DNA of 64,000 nt from Aureliella sp046290675 (GTDB lineage: Bacteria > Planctomycetota > Planctomycetia > Pirellulales > Pirellulaceae), in the NCBI GenBank assembly GCA_046290675.1, contig JBKAHA010000020.1, forward strand, positions 1 to 64,000, in the 5' to 3' direction. The notes below the pieces were generated by a model that worked only from the letters and a program-made list of their open reading frames with translations, did not search any database and had not been told where the DNA came from. Both the position numbers and the translations under genes were made by a program. Positions 23,789 through 33,909 of this stretch are shown here, one piece after another; the stretch's first letter is position 1; each line of letters begins with the position of its first letter.

Positions 23789-26713
23789 ATGTTGAAGAAA
23801 GAGACAGATCAATCAGATCTAAGATTCGAGTGTGAGACCCTGGAAGAGCGTCAGATGCTCTCCGCAGTTGAAATATTCGCTGCTGGCACGACGAACGAAG
23901 AAATCATCGAATTGCAGATCGGTGGTCAAACTGTCCAAACATTCGAGAATCTCGGTGGCGACGCCAACTCGGGATCCTTCGTCAAACTCTCTTACGAATC
24001 CAATTCGCCTATCGACCCCTCGCAGATTCGGATTGCATTCGCCAACGATTTGTATGATCCCGCGAATGGTATCGATCGAAATGTCCGCATCGACAAAATC
24101 GTGGTCGATGGACAAGTCATTGAGACAGAGTCGGGTGACATCTTCTCCACCGGCACATGGAAACCAGAAGACGGCGTGGTTGCCGGCTTCCGTGAGAGCG
24201 AGTTTCTAAACAGCAACGGCTACTTTCAGTTTCCTTCACGTGACAGTGGAAACACAGGCTCCGAAATTGAGATCCGTGTAAAGGGAGATGAAGGAACCGA
24301 GCAGTTCAATCTACTGATCAAGGGCCAAGCTGTCGGCACCTACAACGTCACGCAGCAGTTCCAGACCATTCGGTTTACCGCGTCGGAAACCATCTCTGCC
24401 GATGACGTTCGCATCGAATTCTTCAACGATCGATGGGAACCGGCGAACGGAATTGATGCCAACTTGACGGTCGATAACATCAAGATCGATGGCGTAACCT
24501 TTGAAACCGAGGATCCCTCAGTCTTTTCTACGGGCAGTTGGAAGGCCGAAGACGGGATCGTTGACGGTTTTCGCCAATCACAAACACTCAACGCTAACGG
24601 CTACTTCCAGTACGCAGTCAATGCCGCAAGTCCGACAACGCTGACTCCAACACCTGCGACCAACGGTATTATCATTGGTACTCCGCAGGATGATGATGTA
24701 CTCGTAGGGACTCCTGGCAACGATATTTTTGAAACTCGCGGCGGTTTCGACTTTGTCTTTGGTGAAGGCGGCTTCGATACCGTCCGCCTACCTGGCGTGC
24801 GTAGCGACTACGACGTGTTCCTTGACGAGCCGACCGGACGCTACAACTTCACCAACCTAGCGGTGTTGGAAGGCGCACTTTTGACCGATGTCGAGAAAGT
24901 CGAGTTTATCGGTAGTGGCGAAATTGTCTTTATCAGCAACGGAGCATTGCCACCAACAACGCCAGCACCCGTTCCTCCAACTGCACCATCGACACCGGTT
25001 GGCCAACCAAATTCCGGCGTGAGCATTACTGATCCACAAACGGGTCAGGTAATCGATCTCAGCGGTATTTTTGCATCGCTTAGTCCCGAAGCACAAGCAG
25101 CATTTGCTGCGGGCATCGCCAACTTTAACGGCTCTGCGACACCAACGCCCACACCAACGCCCACACCAGCACCATCGCTGCCCAACATCGCTCCCAACGC
25201 CAATGACGATCCGGGTAACGTCACCAATGCAAACACTCCAATCACTCTCGATGTGTTGGCAAATGACTCCGACGGCGATGGCAACTCGTTGACAATCACA
25301 GACGCTTTGGTTCCGCCTTCCCAGGGAACTGTGGCAATCGTCAACAACCGTTTGGTCTACACTCCCGCACAAGGCTTTGGTGGGGTAACCACGGAGATCA
25401 AGTACACGATTTCCGATGGCAATGGTGGTTCTGACTCGGCCACGGCCTTTGTTTACGTCTTCCCAAGTAGCATACAAACTCCGGCGCCGACTCCCGCTCC
25501 CGCACCAGTACCTGGCGGTGTCATCGCAGGTACGCCTCAGGACGATGACGTCCTCGAAGGGACTCCAGGCAACGACGTGTTTGAAACACGAGGTGGTTTC
25601 GACTTCGTCTATGGTGAAGGCGGATTCGACACGGTTCGATTGCCAGGTATACGAAGTGACTACGACGTGTTTCTTGACGAACCTACCGGACGCTACAACT
25701 TCACCAACCTCGCCACGCTAGAAGGCGCCCTCTTGACCGATGTCGAGAAAGTCGAGTTCCTTGGCAGTGGTGAAAGCGTGATCATTAGCAATGGAGCTTT
25801 GCCACCGACCACGCCAGCACCTGCACCGGTTACACCCGTTGTCCCTTCGACTCCGGTTGGCGTGCCGAATACTGGCCTGAGCATCACGGACCCGCAGACT
25901 GGTGAGGTGTTCGATCTCAGCGGGATCTTCGCATCGCTTGCCCCTGGAGCCCAGGGCGCATTCGCGGCGGGTGTCGCTGGCATCAATGGCGGTGCAACGC
26001 CTGCACCCGTTGTCCCATCGACTCCGGTTAGCTCACCAAATACTGGCTTGAGCATCACTGACCCGCAGACCGGCGAGGTATTCGATCTCAGTGGAATCTT
26101 CGCATCGCTTGCCCCTGGAGCACAGGGAGCCTTCGCGGCAGGTGTCACCGGCGTTAATGGCGGAACAACACCAGCTCCTGCTCCAGCGCCAGTTGCACCA
26201 GTCGTCCCATCGACTCCCGTTAGCTCGCCGACGACTGGCCTGACCATTACTGATCCAGAGACCGGTGAAGTATTCGATCTGAGCGGAATCTTTGCTTCGC
26301 TGGCTCCTGGAGCACAGGGAGCCTTCGCGGCAGGTGTCGCCGGTGTTAATGGTGGGACGACTCCAGCTCCAGCTCCAACAACTCCCGCTCCAACGCCAGC
26401 GGCTTCCAATACGACTTCGCGAGGAATCTTCACTGGTAGGCCAGCCGCGGCGTTTGATGCCTATCCATTCCCTGCAAGGTACGACTCCCCTGATCAAATC
26501 GTACCTCCCGGAAACTATGACCTCTCGGATGCAGGTATCCAGACCTTCATCGACAGCGGAGCAGCCCCCTATTCAAGCGTTGCGTTCAATAGAGCGTATC
26601 TCCAAGGAGACATTGGTGGCGCTTACCTCACGTACCAAGTAGGGCGGGACGTTCAGAACGGAGTCCCGTTTGATGTTGCAGCGGCCCGCGCCGTGGCAGC
26701 CTACCCTATCTAG
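23789..26713 (+). CDS. LEPR-motif surface protein with RTX-like and Pro/Thr-linked repeats
   Basis: 974 residues. ETLEERQMLS at 16-25 is the LEPR-like motif, followed by two CBM60-like domains (~26-150, ~158-280). From ~291 there is a module with GTPGNDIFETRGGFDFVFG, a hemolysin-type calcium motif degenerated to about one turn, then DYDVFLDEPTGRYNFTNLA. It occurs again at ~580 after a cadherin-like domain (NANDDPGN ... LDVLANDSDGDGNSLTITD). Pro/Thr-rich linkers separate four copies of a 30-residue unit (ITDPQTGEVFDLSGIFASL ... GAQGAFAAGV). The C-terminal ~90 residues (GRPAAAFDAYPFPARYDSPD ...) are unlike anything I recognise. Probably an exported surface protein with calcium-dependent folding. 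A strong terminator follows. Confidence 0.85.
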   Translation: MLKKETDQSDLRFECETLEERQMLSAVEIFAAGTTNEEIIELQIGGQTVQTFENLGGDANSGSFVKLSYESNSPIDPSQIRIAFANDLYDPANGIDRNVRIDKIVVDGQVIETESGDIFSTGTWKPEDGVVAGFRESEFLNSNGYFQFPSRDSGNTGSEIEIRVKGDEGTEQFNLLIKGQAVGTYNVTQQFQTIRFTASETISADDVRIEFFNDRWEPANGIDANLTVDNIKIDGVTFETEDPSVFSTGSWKAEDGIVDGFRQSQTLNANGYFQYAVNAASPTTLTPTPATNGIIIGTPQDDDVLVGTPGNDIFETRGGFDFVFGEGGFDTVRLPGVRSDYDVFLDEPTGRYNFTNLAVLEGALLTDVEKVEFIGSGEIVFISNGALPPTTPAPVPPTAPSTPVGQPNSGVSITDPQTGQVIDLSGIFASLSPEAQAAFAAGIANFNGSATPTPTPTPTPAPSLPNIAPNANDDPGNVTNANTPITLDVLANDSDGDGNSLTITDALVPPSQGTVAIVNNRLVYTPAQGFGGVTTEIKYTISDGNGGSDSATAFVYVFPSSIQTPAPTPAPAPVPGGVIAGTPQDDDVLEGTPGNDVFETRGGFDFVYGEGGFDTVRLPGIRSDYDVFLDEPTGRYNFTNLATLEGALLTDVEKVEFLGSGESVIISNGALPPTTPAPAPVTPVVPSTPVGVPNTGLSITDPQTGEVFDLSGIFASLAPGAQGAFAAGVAGINGGATPAPVVPSTPVSSPNTGLSITDPQTGEVFDLSGIFASLAPGAQGAFAAGVTGVNGGTTPAPAPAPVAPVVPSTPVSSPTTGLTITDPETGEVFDLSGIFASLAPGAQGAFAAGVAGVNGGTTPAPAPTTPAPTPAASNTTSRGIFTGRPAAAFDAYPFPARYDSPDQIVPPGNYDLSDAGIQTFIDSGAAPYSSVAFNRAYLQGDIGGAYLTYQVGRDVQNGVPFDVAAARAVAAYPI
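24649..26352 (+). repeat. Intragenic repeats of two sizes
   Basis: A ~500-bp module (GTPQDDDVL ... GALPPTTPAP ... ITDPQTG ... AAFAAG) begins near 24660 and again near 25520. The second copy is followed by two further copies of only its last part (DPxTGEVFDLSGIFASLAPG), starting near 26035 and 26225. The three later copies are nearly identical to each other, showing local expansion. Confidence 0.8.
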
Positions 26714-26748
26714 TCTGAACTCTAACTGTCAGACGACGCAGAAGTAAC

Positions 26749-26787
26749 AGCAAGCCTTGGCAATCCACGCCAAGGCTTGCTCTTTTG
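26749..26787 (+). terminator. Rho-independent terminator
   Basis: AGCAAGCCTTGGC - AATCCAC - GCCAAGGCTTGCT is a perfect 13-bp stem with a 7-nt loop, followed by CTTTTGT. It lies 36 bp after the stop of the second LEPR gene and closes it as a single-gene unit. Confidence 0.9.
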
Positions 26788-27110
26788 TGAAAAGTGCTGA
26801 TTCGAAATTCACTCTCCCGGCGACACTTGATTTGTCTTGTGAGCGCCCTGTCGCTCACTCAAAAAGATCGACCGGCGAGGCTGTGATCTGTCTTTGCACA
26901 TGTTTCCCGCGGCGAAGACGCAGTGCGCTCCCTCCCAAAAAGGCGCAGGTAAAAAACTGACGCGATCTCAGCCCGCTCGGACGTTACAAACCAACCCCCC
27001 TGGCGCCAACTATTGCACAACGACGCACGTCGGCGTCCCCATGCCGCAACTGCGACGCGAATCACCAATGAAGCGATCTCATTCTTCTTAAGCAACCCGA
27101 CGCCCAAGCC

Positions 27111-30100
27111 ATGAACGACAAACAACATCAAGACAGACTGCACCTCGAATGTGAATCCCTAGAAGAACGCCAGATGCTCTCGACGGTCGACGTCTTTGCG
27201 GCGGGCGTGACGAACGAGGAGACAATCGAACTGCAGATCGAAGGAGTGACAGTTCAGACGTGGGAAAATGTTGGTGGCGATGCGTTCGGCGGGCAATTCC
27301 TGAAGCTAAGCTTTTCAACTCCGCAAGACGTGGATCCTGGCCAGATTCGGATCGCGTTTACCAACGACGTCTATGACGAAGTGGCGGGCATCGACCGAAA
27401 TGTTCGCATCGACCGAATCGTGGTCGACGGTGAAACGATTGAAACCGAGTCCGCCGAAGTTTTCTCGACCGGCACTTGGAAATCAACGGATGGCATCGTA
27501 CCCGGGTTTGGTCGTGGCGACATTTTGCACGCCAACGGCTATTTCCAATTCCCGGCAAGTCAAATTGAAGAGCCTGGAACCCCCGGCGCGGCGGATGGTT
27601 CCGTCATCCAGGTCACCGCTCGCGGTAGCGAAGGGACGGAGAGCTTCAACCTGGTGATCAAAGGCCGCACGGTGGCGACGTTTGATGCAGCGTTGGCGGA
27701 TCAAACGTTTTCTTACACCCACACGGATACGGTGAGTGCGAACGATGTGCGGATCGAGTTCTTCAATGACCGATGGGAACCCGATGCGGGAATCGACGCG
27801 AACTTGATCGTCGACAAGATCAACATCGACGGCACCGACTATCAGACCGAAGCTCCAAGCGTCTTCTCAACGGGCACCTGGAAAGCCGCTGACGGCATCG
27901 TACCGGGCAACCGAGAATCGGAAACGCTTCACACCAACGGTTACTTCCAATTCGCGGGTGACGCAACACCAGCCCCGCCGCCAAGCAACCTTGCGCCAGT
28001 CGCCAACAATGACATCGGCAATACGACGCAAGCCAGGACAGCCATCACTTTGGATGTATTGGCCAACGACTTCGACGCCGACAATGGTGACTTGACCATC
28101 GTCGATGCAACCGTGGCTAACGCGCAAGGCACCGTTGCGATCGTCGACAACCAACTGGTATACACACCAGCTGACGGTTTTGACAGCGTGACAGCAGCGA
28201 TTCCCTACACCGTTTCGGATGGAACAGACACCAGTACCGCGAGGGCGTTTGTATTTGTATCGCCAGTTTCAACTCCCGCGCCCCCTACTTTAAACGGCTT
28301 GTCGTTTGTAACCGAAGCGACGGTCCGATTTGATGATCTCGCTGGCGGCGTTTGGCAGCGAGTTTTTGACTTTGGAAACGGCCCCGGGCAAGACAACCTC
28401 TTGCTGACTCAACTGGCCGGCTCCAACACGATGCGCTTCGATTTTTATGCCAACGGTCAGGTCTTTACGCTCGACGCGGTCGATGGAATCGTTGAAGGTG
28501 AAACGGCGACTTGGAAAGCTCAGGTCACAGACACTGGCGTGATGCAGCTGTTCAAGAACGGAAACCTGGTCAGTGAACGCGAGGCCTTGGTGGTTCCTGG
28601 TGTCGTTCGCGCCAACCTGCTTATCGGTGAATCCAATTGGTCAGCGGATACGCCGCTGATTGGCCAAGTCCTTTCGATTAGCGCTGACATCGACGGCGAC
28701 GGCACGACGGACTTAAGTCAAAACACGACTCCGAACCCTCCAACGCCAGAACCGCCGACTCCAACGCCAGAGCCGCCGACTCCGAAGCCTCCGACGCCGA
28801 ATGTCGCGCCAAATGCGAATGACGATCCAGGCAACTTCACCAACGCGAGCACTGCAATTACGCTCAACGTTCTGGCAAATGACACGGACGCGGACGGCAA
28901 CTCGTTGACGATCACGGACGCATCTGTTCCGTCGTCACAGGGCACGGTAGCAGTTGTTAACAACCAGTTGATCTACACTCCGGCCGATGGCTTTGGCGGA
29001 GTCACGACCGAGATTAGCTATACGATTTCGGACAGCAACGGTGGTTCTGATTCGGCCACGGCGTTTGTCTATGTTATCCCGGGCAACACTCAACCTCCAA
29101 CGCCAGAACCGCCGACTCCGCAGCCACCAACGCCACAGCCGCCGACTCCAGAACCGCCAACTCCGCAACCTCCGACGACGAGCGAACTGTCTTTCTTCAC
29201 CGAAGTCACGGCTCAGTTCAATGCGGTGAACTTTAGCTCGCAGCGAATCTTCGACTACGGCAACGGCTTCAACAAAGACAGCATCTATCTGGGCCAAATT
29301 GGTGCGACTAACGACTTGCAGTTTGGATTCTTTTCTAACGGCCAGCTCTACACGTTGGATGCTCCGGGAGCCATCGTACAACGCGAAAATGCAACTTGGC
29401 GAACTCAGGTCACCGACAGTGGATTGATGCAGCTATTCAAGAACGACGTGCTGCTCGCTGAACGTCAAGCCGTTGCGGTGCCCGACTTGCCACGCAAGTT
29501 CTTGATGGTTGGGATTTCGACAGACAACGCCGCCCCCAAGTTCATTGGTGCCATCAGCAGCATCACTGCCGACATCAACGGCGATGGGAATCTGGACAAA
29601 GTCGGCACCGAAGCACTGAAGTTCAATCCCGATGACGAAGTGGCGACTTCACCAACCTTTGCCACCGATCGACGGCCTGCCAAGAACACGCCGATCAGTG
29701 GCAACCCGATCATCGACACGTTGACTTGGTCGATGCAATGGGACGCCGATGTGATCACGTGGGCCTTTGAAGAACACGACTTGGACAACGATGGCATCAA
29801 TGACTGGGAAGAAGGCAACTGGCGGAATTTTTACGAAGGCATGATGGCTGACGTGACCACTTACACGGGACTGCGATTCGTCGAACAGCCTCGCACCAAT
29901 GCCGTTGTCACGTTCCGTCTAAATCCAACTGGTGGTGGCGGTATCTCGAGAACACCCAATAATGGCGGTGTCAAAACGGATACTCAAGTCGGGATCAATC
30001 CCAGCGATGGCATGGAAACAATCACCGAGGTCGTCTACCCAGGTCAGTTTTCTGAAGCCTTTTATCACGAACTGGGACACGCCCTAGGCTTTGATCATCC

Positions 30101-31229
30101 GACGGCCGATGGATTCGACTTTGGGCCAATCAGCGGCGAAAACCCTTTCATCTCTTCGGGGCCAACCGGACTCAATTCAAAACTGTATTCGGTGATGACC
30201 TACGCCAACTTTTTCTGGGCAGAGGACAATCCGTTCACGCCGCAGTTTGATACAAAGACGGTTCAGCAGATGTGGCCCGGTTCTTACTTGCCGTTTGACA
30301 TTGCTGCGTTCCAGTTCATGTACGGAGTCAACACGTCCCACGCTCTGGGCGACGATGTCTACACTTTCAACGACGACCGCCGCCAAAGTGCTGGCCTGCA
30401 AGCGATCTGGGACAACGGAGGTACAGATACGATCCAGTACACTGGTTCCTCTCGCACCGTGATCAACCTGAACGATGCAACTCTGCAACGCGAAGTCGGC
30501 GGTGGCGGCTTCCTGTCGACATCTGAATCTCTCACGACGGGCTACTTGATCGCCAACGGAGTCGTTATTGAGAACGCGATCGGCGGCAACAACGCCGATA
30601 TTTTGACCGGTAATGAGTTCGCAAACCAACTGGTTGGCAACGGCGGAAACGATACGCTCGACGGCGGCGGTGGAAACGACACGCTGATCGGCGGTGCGGG
30701 CGACAACACGATTCGCGGCGGAACTGGATTCGACGTCGTCGTGGTTGCAGGAACTCAAGGCGGTGCTCAAGTCAGCAACAACGGCGGTGGCAACTTCGTC
30801 ATTCGCGCCCAAGACGGAAGCATCGCGCGAGTCAGCGGTGTGGAAGAAGTTCGCTTCCTGGGTGGCGGTTCATTGACGCTTCAAGCCGCCGAACCCGATT
30901 TCTTCTTCGCGCCAAGCCCACCGGTGGCCCAAGTCCTACGAGCCAACTTGCCCACGGTTCAAGTCTCGAGCGCCGACGTTGCCCCAGAAGCCTTGCAGTA
31001 CGTGTATTACAACGACTTGCAAGAAGCTGATTTTGACGGACTAAATCGCGGCGACCACAACCATGACGGCGATGATTGTGACCACGAAGATCACGGAGAA
31101 ATGCTCGCCGATCATGATAGCGGCGAAAGCCATTCTCACCCTCACGAAGACGGGTGTGGGTGTGCGGCGTGTTCTGCCGCGGCAGGTTTATCGTTCTCCA
31201 TGCTTCGCTTTGCTGGCGAAAGCGACTGA
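27111..31229 (+). CDS. LEPR-motif metzincin metalloprotease with RTX-like repeats and His-rich tail
   Basis: 1372 residues. ESLEERQMLS at 15-24, two CBM60-like domains (~25-150, ~164-280), then cadherin-like and LamG-like (VFDFGNGPGQDNLLL; IFDYGNGFNKDSIYL) domains alternating twice to ~830, joined by Pro-Thr linkers. The catalytic domain carries HELGHALGFDH at 986-996, a full metzincin zinc site, and a Met-turn YSVMTY, as in M10 serralysins and matrixins. RTX-type nonapeptides follow (~1159-1215: GNGGNDTLDGGGGNDTLIGG). The last ~70 residues are rich in His/Asp and end in a Cys cluster (DHNHDGDDCDHEDH, DGCGCAAC), probably metal-binding. Inferred role: exported, calcium-stabilised protease acting on polysaccharide-associated or surface proteins. 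Confidence 0.88.
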   Translation: MNDKQHQDRLHLECESLEERQMLSTVDVFAAGVTNEETIELQIEGVTVQTWENVGGDAFGGQFLKLSFSTPQDVDPGQIRIAFTNDVYDEVAGIDRNVRIDRIVVDGETIETESAEVFSTGTWKSTDGIVPGFGRGDILHANGYFQFPASQIEEPGTPGAADGSVIQVTARGSEGTESFNLVIKGRTVATFDAALADQTFSYTHTDTVSANDVRIEFFNDRWEPDAGIDANLIVDKINIDGTDYQTEAPSVFSTGTWKAADGIVPGNRESETLHTNGYFQFAGDATPAPPPSNLAPVANNDIGNTTQARTAITLDVLANDFDADNGDLTIVDATVANAQGTVAIVDNQLVYTPADGFDSVTAAIPYTVSDGTDTSTARAFVFVSPVSTPAPPTLNGLSFVTEATVRFDDLAGGVWQRVFDFGNGPGQDNLLLTQLAGSNTMRFDFYANGQVFTLDAVDGIVEGETATWKAQVTDTGVMQLFKNGNLVSEREALVVPGVVRANLLIGESNWSADTPLIGQVLSISADIDGDGTTDLSQNTTPNPPTPEPPTPTPEPPTPKPPTPNVAPNANDDPGNFTNASTAITLNVLANDTDADGNSLTITDASVPSSQGTVAVVNNQLIYTPADGFGGVTTEISYTISDSNGGSDSATAFVYVIPGNTQPPTPEPPTPQPPTPQPPTPEPPTPQPPTTSELSFFTEVTAQFNAVNFSSQRIFDYGNGFNKDSIYLGQIGATNDLQFGFFSNGQLYTLDAPGAIVQRENATWRTQVTDSGLMQLFKNDVLLAERQAVAVPDLPRKFLMVGISTDNAAPKFIGAISSITADINGDGNLDKVGTEALKFNPDDEVATSPTFATDRRPAKNTPISGNPIIDTLTWSMQWDADVITWAFEEHDLDNDGINDWEEGNWRNFYEGMMADVTTYTGLRFVEQPRTNAVVTFRLNPTGGGGISRTPNNGGVKTDTQVGINPSDGMETITEVVYPGQFSEAFYHELGHALGFDHPTADGFDFGPISGENPFISSGPTGLNSKLYSVMTYANFFWAEDNPFTPQFDTKTVQQMWPGSYLPFDIAAFQFMYGVNTSHALGDDVYTFNDDRRQSAGLQAIWDNGGTDTIQYTGSSRTVINLNDATLQREVGGGGFLSTSESLTTGYLIANGVVIENAIGGNNADILTGNEFANQLVGNGGNDTLDGGGGNDTLIGGAGDNTIRGGTGFDVVVVAGTQGGAQVSNNGGGNFVIRAQDGSIARVSGVEEVRFLGGGSLTLQAAEPDFFFAPSPPVAQVLRANLPTVQVSSADVAPEALQYVYYNDLQEADFDGLNRGDHNHDGDDCDHEDHGEMLADHDSGESHSHPHEDGCGCAACSAAAGLSFSMLRFAGESD

Positions 31230-31491
31230 GCTTCCCACCATCAGTCGGAGAGACTTGCATGGGCTCCCGGCGAAAAGCAGATTTTAGTTATTTGCGTCGT
31301 TCACCCATAAGAACTCAGGTGATCAAGACGCTTGAACTAATCAGAAGCAGAAACAACAATTGCGGCAATCGTCGTGGCTTTCACCGTTGAACGGCGGAGT
31401 GGTTGTATGTCTACACCCGTCGTATCAGCTCCTTACTGAGACGCTGCCACATCCGAGAGAAATTCCCCTAAGTCATCGTATTCTTGAGAGT

Positions 31492-33654
31492 ATGCCTGAG
31501 ATGCGCAAAAGAAAGAGAATAGCTGTGATCATTGCGGTGGTATCCATCGCGCTAGTACCAGCGATGCGGGGAGTATGCGCCGACGACTTCGATACACCCG
31601 GTGCGTTCAACCCCATTGTGCCAGGCTACTTCGCCGATCCGACGATCAAGAAGTTTGGAGACACCTACTATCTTTACACCACGACCGACGGAAATGGTGG
31701 AGGCCGCGCGCCGTCGCAGGTTTGGGTGTCGAAGGATTTTCACAACTGGACGCTGGTGCCGATGAACTGGCCTCTGGCGGGCGAAGCTTATTGGGCTCCG
31801 GAAGTCATCAAACGCGGTGAGAAGTATTACCTGTACTTCAGCCAACCGTGTGTCATCTACGGAGCGGTTGCCGATTCGCCGATTGGACCGTGGAAGCCGC
31901 TCAATGACAAACGCGGCGAGATTATTCCGAACCTGCTGGTTGATAAAGTCATTACGCTCGACGCGCAGACGTTTGAGGATAAGCAGGGCAACACGTTCGT
32001 CTACTGGGGAACGTGGGGCATTTATCCTGGGCACGGTTGCGGAGTCGGGAAGCTCGGCGCGGATATGAAGTCGGTCAGAGACCTTGGCATGATCCCAAAC
32101 ACACAACTGAAGGACTTCTTTGAAGCCCCGTTTCTGTTTGAACGAGGCGGGACGTATTACATGACGTACTCGTCGGGTAGCTGCCACGATTCGACTTATC
32201 GAGTTCAATACGCCACCAGCGACAAGCCGGACGGCGAATTCAAGATGGGCTTGAACAGTCCGATCCTCACCACCAACGCGGACAAAACCGTCGACGGTCC
32301 CGGACATCATTCACTACTGGAACAAAACGATGAATATCTCATCGTGTACCACCGTCACGATATCCCGCGAACTCCAAACGGTCTACTGCGACAGATCTGC
32401 GCGGACCGCATGACGTTTGATTCCGACGGCAACATCGAACGTGTCACGCCGACTCACAAGGGACTTGGCCCGCTGGCGAAAAATGTGGAAACGTCGAAAA
32501 ACCTCGCCTTCACAAAACCTGTGAAAGCCGATTCGCACTACGTCGATACGTTGCGGCACACGGAATACAAACCTGAGTACGCAGTCGACGATAACAACGC
32601 GACACTGTGGCGACCGGCCGACAATAAGATGGGTCACACCCTGACGATTGATCTCGGTGAAGCTCAACCAATCCGCCGGATCGCGACGCAGTTTCAATAC
32701 GCGACGTGGTATTACCAGTATCTGCTGGAAACATCGACCGACGGCGAAAGTTGGACCACGTTCTCGGATCGCCGCGACAACACGCGTTGGGGCAGTCCGA
32801 TGATCGACCGCAACAAAGCCACCGCGCGGTACGTTCGGCTCACGATCACCGGCGTGCAGAAACCGGGCATCTTCGGAGCCGTCTGGAACATCAAAGTTTT
32901 CTCGGAAGACCGAATCGATCCGCACGAAAAACTAGCAGACGAAGGTTTCGATAACTTCGTCCGCAGCCAGGGCGACAGCAAGCCCGAAGACGCCTATCGC
33001 CTCACGGTTGCCGACACGAAGGAACCACTGATTCAGATCACCGCTGAGGACTTCGATATCGGTGATGACGTGAAGACGTTGATCAATACCGGTTCGTTGG
33101 GCGGCTCGTTCGCTCCGATGAAAGATGCTCCTGAGGTCAAAACTGTCGATGGCCGCAAAGCGATTTCGTTTAGCGGCGATGAAGTCCTGAAGGCCAGCTT
33201 TCCGACTCCGGCCAGCATGTCGGGTAACAGCAGCTACACGATTGAAGCGATGGTTCACAACGAAGAACTCGAAGACGCCGAAGTGATTCTCAGTTGGTGC
33301 GGTCGAGGCGGGCCGGACGGCATGACGGGGCAAGTCGGCTACGGCAAGCATCCGGCGTGGGGTGCCGTGGGCCACTGGGGCTGGGCCGATATGGGCTTCC
33401 GTGGAATCCCCAAACCCGGCAAGTGGCACCACATTGCGGTAACATTCGAGGGAGTCATCGAACGAGTCTACGTTGACGGCAAGCTCAACAACGAAGCGGC
33501 CAAAATGTTGCTCATGCACCAGGGACGCCCAATGTACATCGGAGCTTCCGAATCCGGCACCGAACACCTGAGCGGTTCGATTGCGTGGCTGACGGTTTGG
33601 CCGCACGCGAAGTCGTCCAAATATTTCGACAACATACAGCGGAGAACGCCATGA
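31492..33654 (+). CDS. Glycoside hydrolase family 43-like enzyme with F5/8-type C and LamG-like modules
   Basis: 720 residues from ATG 31492 (or 31501), starting with a basic-then-hydrophobic signal peptide (RKRKRIAVIIAVVSIALVP). The five-bladed beta-propeller of GH43-type arabinanases/xylosidases spans ~30-370: FADPTIKKFGDTYYLY holds the catalytic base Asp, YWAPEVIKRGEKYYLYFS the second conserved strand, and FFEAPFLFERGGTYYMTYSS the acid Glu. A discoidin-like (F5/8 type C) domain follows (~380-500, TLTIDLGEAQPIRRIA ... VRLTITGV) and then a LamG/concanavalin-like domain (~540-720). Likely exported and acting on arabinose- or xylose-containing polysaccharide. The genes after it in the same direction form a carbohydrate locus that looks GC-richer than the flanking sequence. 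Confidence 0.88.
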   Translation: MPEMRKRKRIAVIIAVVSIALVPAMRGVCADDFDTPGAFNPIVPGYFADPTIKKFGDTYYLYTTTDGNGGGRAPSQVWVSKDFHNWTLVPMNWPLAGEAYWAPEVIKRGEKYYLYFSQPCVIYGAVADSPIGPWKPLNDKRGEIIPNLLVDKVITLDAQTFEDKQGNTFVYWGTWGIYPGHGCGVGKLGADMKSVRDLGMIPNTQLKDFFEAPFLFERGGTYYMTYSSGSCHDSTYRVQYATSDKPDGEFKMGLNSPILTTNADKTVDGPGHHSLLEQNDEYLIVYHRHDIPRTPNGLLRQICADRMTFDSDGNIERVTPTHKGLGPLAKNVETSKNLAFTKPVKADSHYVDTLRHTEYKPEYAVDDNNATLWRPADNKMGHTLTIDLGEAQPIRRIATQFQYATWYYQYLLETSTDGESWTTFSDRRDNTRWGSPMIDRNKATARYVRLTITGVQKPGIFGAVWNIKVFSEDRIDPHEKLADEGFDNFVRSQGDSKPEDAYRLTVADTKEPLIQITAEDFDIGDDVKTLINTGSLGGSFAPMKDAPEVKTVDGRKAISFSGDEVLKASFPTPASMSGNSSYTIEAMVHNEELEDAEVILSWCGRGGPDGMTGQVGYGKHPAWGAVGHWGWADMGFRGIPKPGKWHHIAVTFEGVIERVYVDGKLNNEAAKMLLMHQGRPMYIGASESGTEHLSGSIAWLTVWPHAKSSKYFDNIQRRTP

Positions 33655-33909
33655 CCTCTGTCCATCATGTATTCGCGGCGGCTGGCACCGATGTGTTTCT
33701 GCCGAAGAGTAACCACGACGAATGATCTAAAGAGAATACAAAATCTCACACTCAAACCAACGCTTAAACACATACTTTCACAGAAGCAACATGTCGGCCA
33801 CTTAAGCAGATCGAGTCGTAATTCTCGGCAAGATTTACGTGCGAAAGAACGAGACTCTGCGACTTTCGCGATTGGCTACTTGCCTGTTCCACTTTCACAG
33901 CAGTACACC

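Noticed and set aside
24661..25135. Short direct repeats that might suggest a CRISPR array
   Set aside because: The repeats lie in frame within a coding sequence, are protein-level modules and lack regular short spacers.
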